Source: Sulfuricella sp035530375 (lineage in GTDB: Bacteria > Pseudomonadota > Gammaproteobacteria > Burkholderiales > Sulfuricellaceae). Taken from it: 64,000 nt of DNA. A model generated the notes under the pieces. It did not search any database and was not told where the DNA came from. It saw only the letters and a program-made list of their open reading frames with translations. The translations under genes were made by a program, and so were the position numbers. Of the stretch, positions 33,674 through 42,161 are shown piece after piece. How positions within the stretch are numbered: the first letter of the stretch is position 1; every line of letters begins with the position of its first letter. The stretch is taken from NCBI GenBank assembly GCA_035530375.1, contig DATKUY010000037.1, positions 1 to 64,000 on the forward strand. The letters run 5' to 3'.

Positions 33674-34546
33674 TCAAGGCTTCTTGACGGCTCCAGCCTC
33701 TGCTGTTGCTGCTTTGGTCGTTTCCGTTGCCGCCTTGGTTTTTTGGCTAGCGGTCGGAGCATCGGCGTCCATCTCCTGTTCGGCCAAAATCGTGACCGTA
33801 ACGTGCCGGTTTCGTGAACGTCCTTCAGGTGTGCTATTGGTGGCGCTCGGACGAAATTCCCCATAGCCCACGGCGATAAACCGCTCCGGCGCTGCCCCAC
33901 TCTCGGCAAGAAGCCGCACCACGCTACTGGCGCGTGCAGTTGACAATTCCCAGTTGGACGGAAAAACAGGCGTGTTGATCGGCGTATTGTCGGTGAACCC
34001 TTCCACCTGGATCATGTTCGGTATCTGGGCCAGTTCCTGCCCCACCACACGCAGCGTTTTAACCGCCCCCGGTTCGAGGACCGCCTGACCAGAGGCAAAC
34101 AGCGCGCTGGCATTGATCTCGATCGCGACGCCACGTTCGCTTTGGGTTACGCTTACCTGCCCATCCTTTATCAAGGAGGCCATTGCCTTGAGCATGGACT
34201 TGGCGATCACCTTCAGTTTTTCCGCTTGCTGTTGCCTCCTGCGCACTTCCATGATTTGCTTCAATTCGAGCACCTGCGCAACGCTCGCCGGCGCGGACTT
34301 CGCTTGGCCCTTGGATGAGGCATCGACTTGCATTGCCGGTGCAACCTGCGCATTAACGGATGGCGAATTCTTGAAAGCGCTAACCAGTGAACTGCTCAGC
34401 ACCCTGTATTTCGCCGTGTTCACTTGGGAAATTGAATACATTACGACAAAAAAGGCAAAGAGCAAAGTAATGAAATCTGCGTAGGAGACCATCCAGCGCT
34501 CCAGATTTTCATGCTCCTCGGGTCTATGTTTGCGTTTGCGCGCCAT
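33674..34546 (-). CDS. motD: Flagellar stator protein MotD (MotB family)
   Basis: 290 residues. One membrane helix near the N-terminus follows a basic stretch; the plug-region motif RWMVSYADFITLLFAFFVVM contains the proton-carrying Asp. The C-terminal OmpA-like domain (EGFTDNTPINTPVFPSNWELS, then NRHVTVTI) binds peptidoglycan. It is paired with motC, as in other bacteria with two stators. A Thr/Ala/Lys tail follows the domain. Confidence 0.93.
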   Translation of the reverse strand: MARKRKHRPEEHENLERWMVSYADFITLLFAFFVVMYSISQVNTAKYRVLSSSLVSAFKNSPSVNAQVAPAMQVDASSKGQAKSAPASVAQVLELKQIMEVRRRQQQAEKLKVIAKSMLKAMASLIKDGQVSVTQSERGVAIEINASALFASGQAVLEPGAVKTLRVVGQELAQIPNMIQVEGFTDNTPINTPVFPSNWELSTARASSVVRLLAESGAAPERFIAVGYGEFRPSATNSTPEGRSRNRHVTVTILAEQEMDADAPTASQKTKAATETTKAATAEAGAVKKP

Positions 34547-34567
34547 TCGTCATCTCGCCCAGGCAAC

Positions 34568-35347
34568 CTAAATGATGTAGCCCTGCAATTTCGTTTCGAT
34601 CGCGCGGGGATTCTCGCCATTGGCGATAGACACCAGCCCCTCGATCAGCATCTCGCGCATCACCAATTCCTGCTCGATAACGGCCCTGAGTTTGTTGGCC
34701 ATCGGCAGAAAAAAAAGGTTGGCCGATCCCACGCCATAAACGGTGGCGACAAATGCCACGGCGATGCCCGCCCCCAGTTTGGATGGATCACTCAGGTTTT
34801 CCATCACATGAATCAGGCCAAGCACCGCGCCTATAATGCCGATAGTGGGAGCGTAGCCGCCTGCCGCCTGCCAGACTTTCGATGCATCCAGATGATGCTT
34901 CTCGTAGGTTGCGATCTCGACATCGAGCGCGTCACGGATTTTCTCCGGCTCTGCGCCGTCCACCAGCATTTGCAAACCCTTATGGGTAAAGGGATCCCGC
35001 TGTGCATCCAGTTGCGGTTCCAACGCCAGCAGCCCGCCCTTGCGCGCCACGCCGTTCCATGCAACCACCTGTTTAATCAGTGCATGCGGATCCAGCCTGG
35101 GGGGCAAGATAATCCATTTGGCCAGTCTCAGGCCATGAAAAAATATCCGGGGGGGACACTGCAGCATGATGGCGCCGATCGTACCGCCAAACACGATGAT
35201 GAACGCCGTGATCTGCATCAGGGAACCGACATGCCCTCCCTCCATAACCTGGCCGCCGATAATCGCAGTAAAAGCCAGCACCACGCCAAATATACTGACC
35301 AGATCGATATCAGTCCGCTTTGTCTGCTGCGCGCCTTTCGCTTTCAA
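34568..35347 (-). CDS. motC: Flagellar stator protein MotC (MotA family)
   Basis: 259 residues from the TTG at 35347. Four membrane segments and the charged loop follow the MotA/TolQ/ExbB plan; GGYAPTIGIIGAVLGLIHVM is the conserved pore part. AAGGAG precedes this TTG by five bases, while a GTG two codons earlier would be too close to it. The start overlaps the fliA stop as TTGA, so translation is coupled. With MotD it forms a proton-driven stator. Confidence 0.9.
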   Translation of the reverse strand: MKAKGAQQTKRTDIDLVSIFGVVLAFTAIIGGQVMEGGHVGSLMQITAFIIVFGGTIGAIMLQCPPRIFFHGLRLAKWIILPPRLDPHALIKQVVAWNGVARKGGLLALEPQLDAQRDPFTHKGLQMLVDGAEPEKIRDALDVEIATYEKHHLDASKVWQAAGGYAPTIGIIGAVLGLIHVMENLSDPSKLGAGIAVAFVATVYGVGSANLFFLPMANKLRAVIEQELVMREMLIEGLVSIANGENPRAIETKLQGYII

Positions 35348-36054
35348 ATCCACTCCTTCAGCTTGCTGCGCAAACGCGCCATGGCCTGGCTATGCACCTG
35401 GCACACGCGCGATTCACTGACGCCCAGAACCTCGCCAATTTCGCGCAAATTCATTTCTTCCTCATAATACATCGCCATCATCAGTTTCTCGCGCTCAGGC
35501 AATAAACCGATCTCCTCGATCAGTTTCGCCCTGAACCGTTCATCCTGCAGTTTGGCGAACGGTTCAGCGGAGTCGGCGGCACAGTGCCGCTCGAAAAAAT
35601 CACCATCCTCGCCAACCTGAAAATCCTCATAGTGCAGCAGTTGGCAGCCTCGCGCGTCCAACAGCATCTGCTGGTAATCCTCCAGGCTCATCTGCAACTC
35701 GTCAGCCACTTCACGTTCGGTCGGAGTGCGGCACATGCGCTGCTCCAGGGCATTCATTGCGGCTTCAATCTGGCGCAAGGCTTTCCGTGCCGAACGCGGC
35801 AGCCAGTCGCATTGGCGCAGTTCGTCCAGCATCGCACCGCGGATGCGCTGCACTGCATAGGTCTCGAACTGCGCGCCCTGCGCATCGTCATAATTAGTCA
35901 TGGCATCGAGCAGGCCGATCATGCCAACCTGAATCAAGTCGTCAACCTGCACGCTGGCAGGCAGCCGTGCCATCAGATGGTAGGCAATGCGCTTGACCAG
36001 CGGGGTATATTGAACGACTTGCTGATCTTTTACTAATCCGGTTTTGGAGTACAT
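35344..36054 (-). CDS. fliA: Flagellar sigma factor sigma-28
   Basis: 236 residues. Region 2 holds DDLIQVGMIGLLDAM and the FETYAVQRIRGAMLDELR stretch, region 4 ends with LREIGEVLGVSESRVCQVHSQA, both typical of FliA. It transcribes late flagellar and chemotaxis genes; the flgM promoter at 32.7 kb fits it. It lies directly after flhG. Confidence 0.96.
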   Translation of the reverse strand: MYSKTGLVKDQQVVQYTPLVKRIAYHLMARLPASVQVDDLIQVGMIGLLDAMTNYDDAQGAQFETYAVQRIRGAMLDELRQCDWLPRSARKALRQIEAAMNALEQRMCRTPTEREVADELQMSLEDYQQMLLDARGCQLLHYEDFQVGEDGDFFERHCAADSAEPFAKLQDERFRAKLIEEIGLLPEREKLMMAMYYEEEMNLREIGEVLGVSESRVCQVHSQAMARLRSKLKEWI

Positions 36055-36063
36055 GTCGCGATT

Positions 36064-36963
36064 CTATAAGCGAGACTCTTCCACCGCAATACGACTGCTC
36101 CTGATCAGACGCTGCATAAACGCTTCCAGGCGTCCATTCTCGCCCGACGGCTGCGGCCATTGTTCCACGGTTTCCGCCAGATTTCTGAGCGCTTTGGCTG
36201 ATGTGGCTGCGGGAAATGCATCCACCACCGACCGGCTGATCCGGCCAGCTTGCTTCAACTTCTCGTCAAACGGCACGTAGCCCATGAAGTCGAGGGAAAC
36301 GTCAAGGAAACGCACGGCAACCTTGGCCATGTTATCGTACAATGTCCGCGCTTCGGATTCGCTCTTCACCTTGCTCGCCAGAATATGAAAGCGATGAATG
36401 GCGAAACGCTGGTTGAGCACCTTGATCAAGGCGTAACCATCGGTGATCGAAGAAGGGTGTTCAGACACCACGATCACGATTTCCTGAGAAGCCAGAGACC
36501 GCGGCAAGACGTTACTGGCAACCCCGGCAACGGCATCCACCAACACCACGTCCACCGTTTTTGAGATTTGGCGGAACGACTGCACCAGCCAGTCCTGGTC
36601 TTCCTGCCCCAATTCTCCAAGCACCTGTAGCCCCTTGCCGGCGGAAACGATATCCACCCCCTCCAAGCCATGCATAACCACTTCCTCCAGCGTCTTCTCG
36701 CGCCGGATCACATGCATCAGGTCGTAGCGCGCCGTGAGGCCGAGCAGGGTTTCCATGCCACCCTTGCCCTGCTGTTCATCCAAAATCAGCACATGCCGGC
36801 CGCGTTTGGCCAGTGCCGCAGCCAGATTGACGACAATATTGGATTTGCCTGCACCGGTTCTACCGCTGGTCAGCGTCACCACCCTCACTGAATCCCTTTC
36901 CAGCAGGCGGCGCAGGCCCTCTGCCTGATCCTGCAGAATATCAGCCACGGAGGGCGCCCACAT
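36064..36963 (-). CDS. flhG: Flagellar number regulator FlhG (FleN), MinD-like ATPase
   Basis: 299 residues. The deviant Walker A motif SGRTGAGKSNIVVNL is near residue 35, and other MinD-type blocks (LILDEQQGKGGMETLLG, DVVLVDAVAG) are seen. It limits polar flagella together with FlhF, which precedes it with a 23-base overlap. The ATG at 36963 follows GGAAG; a GTG one codon earlier is also possible. Confidence 0.93.
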   Translation of the reverse strand: MWAPSVADILQDQAEGLRRLLERDSVRVVTLTSGRTGAGKSNIVVNLAAALAKRGRHVLILDEQQGKGGMETLLGLTARYDLMHVIRREKTLEEVVMHGLEGVDIVSAGKGLQVLGELGQEDQDWLVQSFRQISKTVDVVLVDAVAGVASNVLPRSLASQEIVIVVSEHPSSITDGYALIKVLNQRFAIHRFHILASKVKSESEARTLYDNMAKVAVRFLDVSLDFMGYVPFDEKLKQAGRISRSVVDAFPAATSAKALRNLAETVEQWPQPSGENGRLEAFMQRLIRSSRIAVEESRL

Positions 36964-38245
36964 CACGCTTGCTTCCCGCGAAGCCGGCTGACTCCACCGC
37001 AGCCATCGCCAGCGGATATTCGGTTTCCCGCAGAACGAAGGGCGAAGCTTCCGGCGCGGATTTCAAAACCCTGTCCACCAGATAAACCGGATTGGGAAGG
37101 TGCAAATCCTCTGGCACACGCTGGCCGTTGGCGACGTAATGGAGCAGCAATTTGTGGCGAATCACAACATCCAGCACCGGGCCGATGCTGATCGCCTCAT
37201 CTATTTTGGTCAGGATGCAGCCATCCATATCTTCCGTCTGGTAGGAACGGACGACATCGTCGAGCGTGCTGCCCTGGCCGTTGGCGGAAAGCAGGAGCAG
37301 GCGCTGGATACTGCGCCCACCGCCCGACAGCAGCGCCACCTGCTCGGAAAGGCGGCGATCGCGTTGGCTCATGCCGACCGTGTCAATCAGGATCAGGTGC
37401 TTGCTCTGCAGATCGGACAAGGTAAGCTGCAAATCAGCCTCGTCCTTGATCACGTAAACCGGGACGCCAAGTATCCTGCCATAAATGCGCAACTGCTCGT
37501 GAGCGCCGATCCGGTAGGTGTCCGTGGTGATCAGGGCAAGACTGGACGGGCCATGCTTCAGGGTACAGCGTGCCGCCAGCTTGGCCACGGTGGTGGTTTT
37601 GCCGACTCCGGTCGGGCCAATCAGCGCATAAACGCCGCCGCGATCAACGATGTCATCGCCCTCCTTCACCACATGCAGGTTATGCATCAGGGCCGCTTTC
37701 AGCCAGCGCAAGCTCTTTTCCAGATTATAGCCGGACGGCATTTTTTCCAGCAGTTGGCGGGAAAGCAAAGGGCTTAGCCCCACGCTCAGCAGGTGGCGCA
37801 AGGCTTCGATCTTGGACGGCTCCTTCCGCTGCAGATCGCCCCAGGCGAAGCCGGACAACTGGCCTTCCAGCATGCCGCGCAGAAACTTTATTTCGCGGAC
37901 GATATCCTGCGTTATCGGTTCCAGCGACGCATCATTCTCCACCGGGGTGGATTTGCCTTTCTCCTGCAACTCGCCGCTTTGCGCGCGCGACATAGGGGGG
38001 GGTGCGGCGGCGGGCGGCGGTGTGGAGCGGGAAGAAAATTCGACAGGCACAGGACGCGGTTTGGCCGGCGGCGGGCTCACAGGTGCGCCGGCAAGAGAAG
38101 CCATATCCATATCCGCTACCGCCATGATCTCGATACCGCCCGCTACCTGGCGGTTGGCAAGGATAATGGCGTCGGCGCCAAGCGCATCCCTGACTTGTCG
38201 CAAGGCCTCGCGCGTAGTGCTGGCATAGAATTTCCGGACGTTCAT
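36941..38245 (-). CDS. flhF: Flagellar biosynthesis SRP-like GTPase FlhF
   Basis: 434 residues. The N-terminal domain is followed by a Pro-rich linker, then the NG domain with GPTGVGKTTTVAKLAARC, TDTYRIGAHEQL and LTKIDEA. FlhF places flagella at the pole. Its start overlaps the flhA stop by four bases. Confidence 0.96.
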   Translation of the reverse strand: MNVRKFYASTTREALRQVRDALGADAIILANRQVAGGIEIMAVADMDMASLAGAPVSPPPAKPRPVPVEFSSRSTPPPAAAPPPMSRAQSGELQEKGKSTPVENDASLEPITQDIVREIKFLRGMLEGQLSGFAWGDLQRKEPSKIEALRHLLSVGLSPLLSRQLLEKMPSGYNLEKSLRWLKAALMHNLHVVKEGDDIVDRGGVYALIGPTGVGKTTTVAKLAARCTLKHGPSSLALITTDTYRIGAHEQLRIYGRILGVPVYVIKDEADLQLTLSDLQSKHLILIDTVGMSQRDRRLSEQVALLSGGGRSIQRLLLLSANGQGSTLDDVVRSYQTEDMDGCILTKIDEAISIGPVLDVVIRHKLLLHYVANGQRVPEDLHLPNPVYLVDRVLKSAPEASPFVLRETEYPLAMAAVESAGFAGSKRDVGALRG

Positions 38246-40323
38246 CTACCTCCCAATACGGCGGTCACTTTAATAGTTTTTGTATCCGGCACCTCGGCGT
38301 GGGAAATCACCTTGAGCTGAGGCACCGCGCGCCGCAGAAAGCGCGACATCAGGCCGCGCAACGGCGCCGGCACCAAAAGCACGGCAGGCAGGCCAAGCTG
38401 TTCCTGATTCTGCGCCACGGACTGCGCCTGCGCCAGCAGGTTTTCGGCCAAACCGGGTTCCAGCCCCGCCCCTTCGCCACCCGACGTTTGCGCCGCCTGC
38501 ATCAGCAGGCCCTCCAGACCGGGGTCCAGCGAAATGACTTGCAGCTCGTTCGTACCCGGATAAATTTGCTGGATAATAGCACGCCCCAGCCCAACCCGGA
38601 TCAGGGACGCCAGTTCATCAACGTTTTGCGTTCGTGTAACATGCTCGGCGAGGATTTCAATAATGGTATGCATGTCGCGAATATGCACACCTTCTTCCAA
38701 CAGGCTCTGAAGTACCCGGTGCAAGGTAGAAAGCGGCATCTGCTTCGGCACCAGATCCTCGACCAGCTTGGGTGATTCCTTCGTCAGGTGATCCAGCAAC
38801 TGCTGCACCTCTTCGCGCCCCAGCAATTCCGCACTATGGGTCTGGATGATGTTGGACAGGTGGGTGGCGATTACCGTGCTGGCATCCACTACGGTGTAGC
38901 CCAGAGATTGCGCCTGCTCGCGCAGATCCGCATCGATCCAGACAGCAGGCAAACCGAAAGCGGGGTCGCGGGTGGGAGTGCCCGCCAAGGTGCCCAGTAC
39001 CCGCCCAGGGTTGATCGCCAGGTACATACCGGCATAAGCCTCGCCATGCCCCATATCGACACCTTTCAAGGCAATCCGGTAGCCGTTTGGCTTGAGTTCA
39101 AGGTTATCGCGGATATGCACCGCCGGCACCACAAACCCCATCTCGTGAGCGAATTTCTTGCGGATGCCGCGGATGCGCCGCAACAGTTCGCCATCCTGAT
39201 TCCTGTCAACCAGTGAAATAAGACGATAACCGACCTCTAGCCCCAGAATATCCACCGGCATCACGTCGTCCCAACTCACCTCGGCCGTCTCGACCGGCGC
39301 CTGAACGGGGGCCACAGCCTCCGGCACCTCGGGCTGTCGCGCTCGCCGTTCAATATAATAGGCGGCGCTGGCAAGGATGGAGGCCAATGTCAGAAAGGCG
39401 AAATGGGGCATGGCCGGAATCAGGCCCATAACACCCAGAATCGCAGAAGTAATGTAAAGCACCAGCGGCTGGCTGAACAACTGGCTGAGCAACTGCTGGC
39501 TCAGATCCTCGTCGGTGGAAACGCGGCTTACCACGATACCCGCCGCGGTCGAGATCACAAGAGCCGGAATCTGCGCTACCAGGCCGTCACCGATGGTCAG
39601 CAAGGTGTAGTTGTTGGCTGCGGTGGCGAGATCCAGGTTGTGCTGAAGCACGCCCACCGTCAGCCCGCCGATGATGTTGATCAGCATAATCAGGATGCCG
39701 GCGACGGCATCGCCGCGCACAAATTTGCTGGCACCGTCCATCGAACCGAAGAAATCCGCTTCCTGGGAAATGGTGGCTCGGCGTGTTCTGGCCTCATCTT
39801 CGCCGATCAGTCCGGCGTTGAGGTCGGCATCGATTGCCATCTGCTTGCCGGGCATCGCGTCCAAAGTGAAGCGCGCACTGACTTCAGCGATCCGTCCGGC
39901 GCCCTTGGTAATCACCACGAAGTTGATGATCACCAGGATGATGAACACGGTAATACCGACCGCATAGTTGCCGCCCACCAGGAAATGGCCAAAAGCTTCG
40001 ATCACCTTGCCCGCAGCATCGGCACCAGTATGGCCCTTGAGCAGGACAATCCGGGCTGACGCGACGTTGAGCGACAGCCGCAGCAGCGTGGTCACCAGCA
40101 ATACGGTGGGAAACACGGCGAACTCGAGCGGCTTGGTGGTATACAGGCTGACCAGCAGCACAATCATCGCCAGCGCGATGTTGAAGGTGAACAGCAGATC
40201 GAGAAGAATCGGTGGCAGCGGCAGAATCATCATGCCAAGAATCATGATGACCAGAATCGGGCCGGCCAGCTTGGCCAAGCTCACGCCGCCCGGCAATCTC
40301 ATCCCTTCAAGTCTGGCGTTCAT
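38242..40323 (-). CDS. flhA: Flagellar export gate protein FlhA
   Basis: 693 residues. Eight membrane helices form the N-terminal half, with the FHIPEP-like segments (ARFTLDAMPGKQMAIDADLN) and the proton-related region, and the cytosolic half ends the chain. It is the core of the type III export gate with FlhB and FliPQR. It overlaps flhB and flhF by four bases each. Confidence 0.97.
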   Translation of the reverse strand: MNARLEGMRLPGGVSLAKLAGPILVIMILGMMILPLPPILLDLLFTFNIALAMIVLLVSLYTTKPLEFAVFPTVLLVTTLLRLSLNVASARIVLLKGHTGADAAGKVIEAFGHFLVGGNYAVGITVFIILVIINFVVITKGAGRIAEVSARFTLDAMPGKQMAIDADLNAGLIGEDEARTRRATISQEADFFGSMDGASKFVRGDAVAGILIMLINIIGGLTVGVLQHNLDLATAANNYTLLTIGDGLVAQIPALVISTAAGIVVSRVSTDEDLSQQLLSQLFSQPLVLYITSAILGVMGLIPAMPHFAFLTLASILASAAYYIERRARQPEVPEAVAPVQAPVETAEVSWDDVMPVDILGLEVGYRLISLVDRNQDGELLRRIRGIRKKFAHEMGFVVPAVHIRDNLELKPNGYRIALKGVDMGHGEAYAGMYLAINPGRVLGTLAGTPTRDPAFGLPAVWIDADLREQAQSLGYTVVDASTVIATHLSNIIQTHSAELLGREEVQQLLDHLTKESPKLVEDLVPKQMPLSTLHRVLQSLLEEGVHIRDMHTIIEILAEHVTRTQNVDELASLIRVGLGRAIIQQIYPGTNELQVISLDPGLEGLLMQAAQTSGGEGAGLEPGLAENLLAQAQSVAQNQEQLGLPAVLLVPAPLRGLMSRFLRRAVPQLKVISHAEVPDTKTIKVTAVLGGR

Positions 40324-41462
40324 GCAGGCTCACCTTCCGGGTCGAGGTCGGGCGGCACCGGCAGATTCTTCGGCGGCTGCGGCGCTGTACCCCGACCCGC
40401 TTCATAGCTACGTAGTTGATAGACATAGGCAAGCACTTCGGCCACCGCCGTATACAGCGCGGAAGGGATTTCCTCGCCCAATTCGGCGTGGCTGTAAAGT
40501 GCACGAGCCAGGGGTGGCGCTTCCAGAATCGGGACATGATGCTCCTCGCCCAGCTCTCTGATGCGCGCAGCCAAAAGCGCCGTTCCCTTGGCGATGACGA
40601 CCGGCGCGCCCATGGACTTGTCCTGATAGCGCAATGCCACCGCATAATGAGTCGGGTTGGTCACGATCACATCGGCCTTGGGCACCTCAGCCATCATGCG
40701 GCGGCGGGCCATCTCGCGCTGCATCCTGCGAATCTGCGCCTTGACCTCGGGCGAGCCTTCCATTTCCTTGTTTTCCTGACGCACTTCCTCTTTCGTCATC
40801 TTCAGCTTACTGGCGTGTTGCCACAGCTGGAAAGGCACATCAACCGCCACGATCAGTATTATCGAACCGGTAATCGAAAGAAAGGCGGCGCCAAGCAGAC
40901 TGCCCAAATGGGCTATGCTCTGGTTGATCGGTTCGCCTACCAGAGAAAACATCGCTTCCTTATGGTGCATGATCACCCAATATGCAACACCGCCGATCAC
41001 CGCCGATTTTGCCAGGGCCTTGGCCAGTTCGACCAGGCTATTTACAGAAAAGAGACGACTTATCCCCTTGATTGGGTCAAGGCGGCCGAAGTCGGGCTGT
41101 AGCGCCTGGAAACTGAACAGCCAGCCGCCCAGCACCAACGGCGCGAAAAGTGCGGCAACGACTATCAACAGGATATAAGGGAGGAAAACGATCAGCATGC
41201 TCAATGACTGCTGGTGCAGACGGGCCAGCATCAACAGGGGATCGAATGCTTCCGCCCGGCCCAGCACCAGTCCACCGCGCATCAGTCCGACCAGGCTGTC
41301 CATCAGTTGCGGGCCCATCATCATCAGACCACCACCAGCGGCCATCAACACGGTAAACGTCGATAGTTCGCGGGAACGGGCAATCTGACCCTTCTCGCGG
41401 GCCTGTTCTATTCGTCGTGATGACGCCGGTTCTGTTTTTTCTAAATCGCTGTCTTCCGCCAT
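40320..41462 (-). CDS. flhB: Flagellar export switch protein FlhB
   Basis: 380 residues. Four membrane helices are followed by a cytosolic domain with the self-cleavage site in IVTNPTHYAVAL (NPTH). It sets the switch from rod/hook to filament substrates. An unusual Pro-rich tail (NLPVPPDLDPEGEPA) follows. It begins the run flhB-flhA-flhF-flhG-fliA-motC-motD on the minus strand. Confidence 0.96.
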   Translation of the reverse strand: MAEDSDLEKTEPASSRRIEQAREKGQIARSRELSTFTVLMAAGGGLMMMGPQLMDSLVGLMRGGLVLGRAEAFDPLLMLARLHQQSLSMLIVFLPYILLIVVAALFAPLVLGGWLFSFQALQPDFGRLDPIKGISRLFSVNSLVELAKALAKSAVIGGVAYWVIMHHKEAMFSLVGEPINQSIAHLGSLLGAAFLSITGSIILIVAVDVPFQLWQHASKLKMTKEEVRQENKEMEGSPEVKAQIRRMQREMARRRMMAEVPKADVIVTNPTHYAVALRYQDKSMGAPVVIAKGTALLAARIRELGEEHHVPILEAPPLARALYSHAELGEEIPSALYTAVAEVLAYVYQLRSYEAGRGTAPQPPKNLPVPPDLDPEGEPA

Positions 41463-41565
41463 TTATTTCCCTCGACCATAGCGCAGCGCAGGTAGCACAT
41501 CTGGTGTGCAGTTTACATCATTTCCACCAGATATAGTAGCGGAGGGGAATTATTATCGGAAGGGC

Positions 41566-41594
41566 GAGATTTCACAGCAAGGCACTGAAATCTC
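41566..41594 (-). terminator. Hairpin downstream of iscX
   Basis: GAGATTTCA and TGAAATCTC pair perfectly over nine bases across an 11-base loop. It lies 14 bases past the iscX stop on the minus strand, before flhB. No U-tract follows, so it is a weak or factor-dependent end at best. Confidence 0.45.
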
Positions 41595-41607
41595 ATGGTG
41601 CGGAGGG

Positions 41608-41802
41608 CTATTCTGTCTCGTCTATCCAGGCCATCTGGATCGCCTCGAGGATTTTCTCGCTGGATTTTTCCGGGTCGTCGCTGAAACATGACAATTCCGT
41701 AACCCAACGGTGCAAATCGGTAAAACGGATAAAACGAGGATCCACTTCGGGAAATTTTTCATAAAGCTCGATGGCAATATCGAGCGTATCGGTCCATTTC
41801 AT
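41608..41802 (-). CDS. iscX: Fe-S assembly protein IscX
   Basis: 64 residues, acidic and short as usual for IscX. KWTDTLDIAIELYEKFPEVD is the conserved start. It binds IscS and affects its activity, and is the last gene of the isc operon. Confidence 0.95.
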   Translation of the reverse strand: MKWTDTLDIAIELYEKFPEVDPRFIRFTDLHRWVTELSCFSDDPEKSSEKILEAIQMAWIDETE

Positions 41803-41820
41803 CGCGTTCCTCCGTTGCGA

Positions 41821-42159
41821 TCAGTGATGTTCGCTGGCCAGATTGATGGTGTATTTCGGAATTTCCACCACCAAATCCTGATTTTTGACGATCGCCTGGC
41901 AGGAAAGGCGCGAGGCCGGCTCCAGCCCCCACGCCTTGTCCAGCATATCCTCCTCCAGCTCATCGGCGGGGTCGAGCGACTCCAGCCCCTCGCGCACCAC
42001 GACATGGCAGGTAGTACAGGCGCAGGACTTCTCGCAGGCATGTTCAATTTCAATGCCATTTTCGAGCAGGGCGTCGCAAATGGATATGCCCGGCCTGGCA
42101 TCGATCAGCGCACCGTCGGGACAAAGCTGTTCATTCGGCAAGACGATGATTTTCGGCAT
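41821..42159 (-). CDS. fdx: ISC-type [2Fe-2S] ferredoxin
   Basis: 112 residues from the ATG at 42159, preceded by GGGAGG. Cysteines in HACEKSCACTTCHV and in SRLSCQAIV bind the cluster. It supplies electrons to cluster assembly. It starts directly after the hscA stop. Confidence 0.95.
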   Translation of the reverse strand: MPKIIVLPNEQLCPDGALIDARPGISICDALLENGIEIEHACEKSCACTTCHVVVREGLESLDPADELEEDMLDKAWGLEPASRLSCQAIVKNQDLVVEIPKYTINLASEHH

Positions 42160-42161
42160 AT

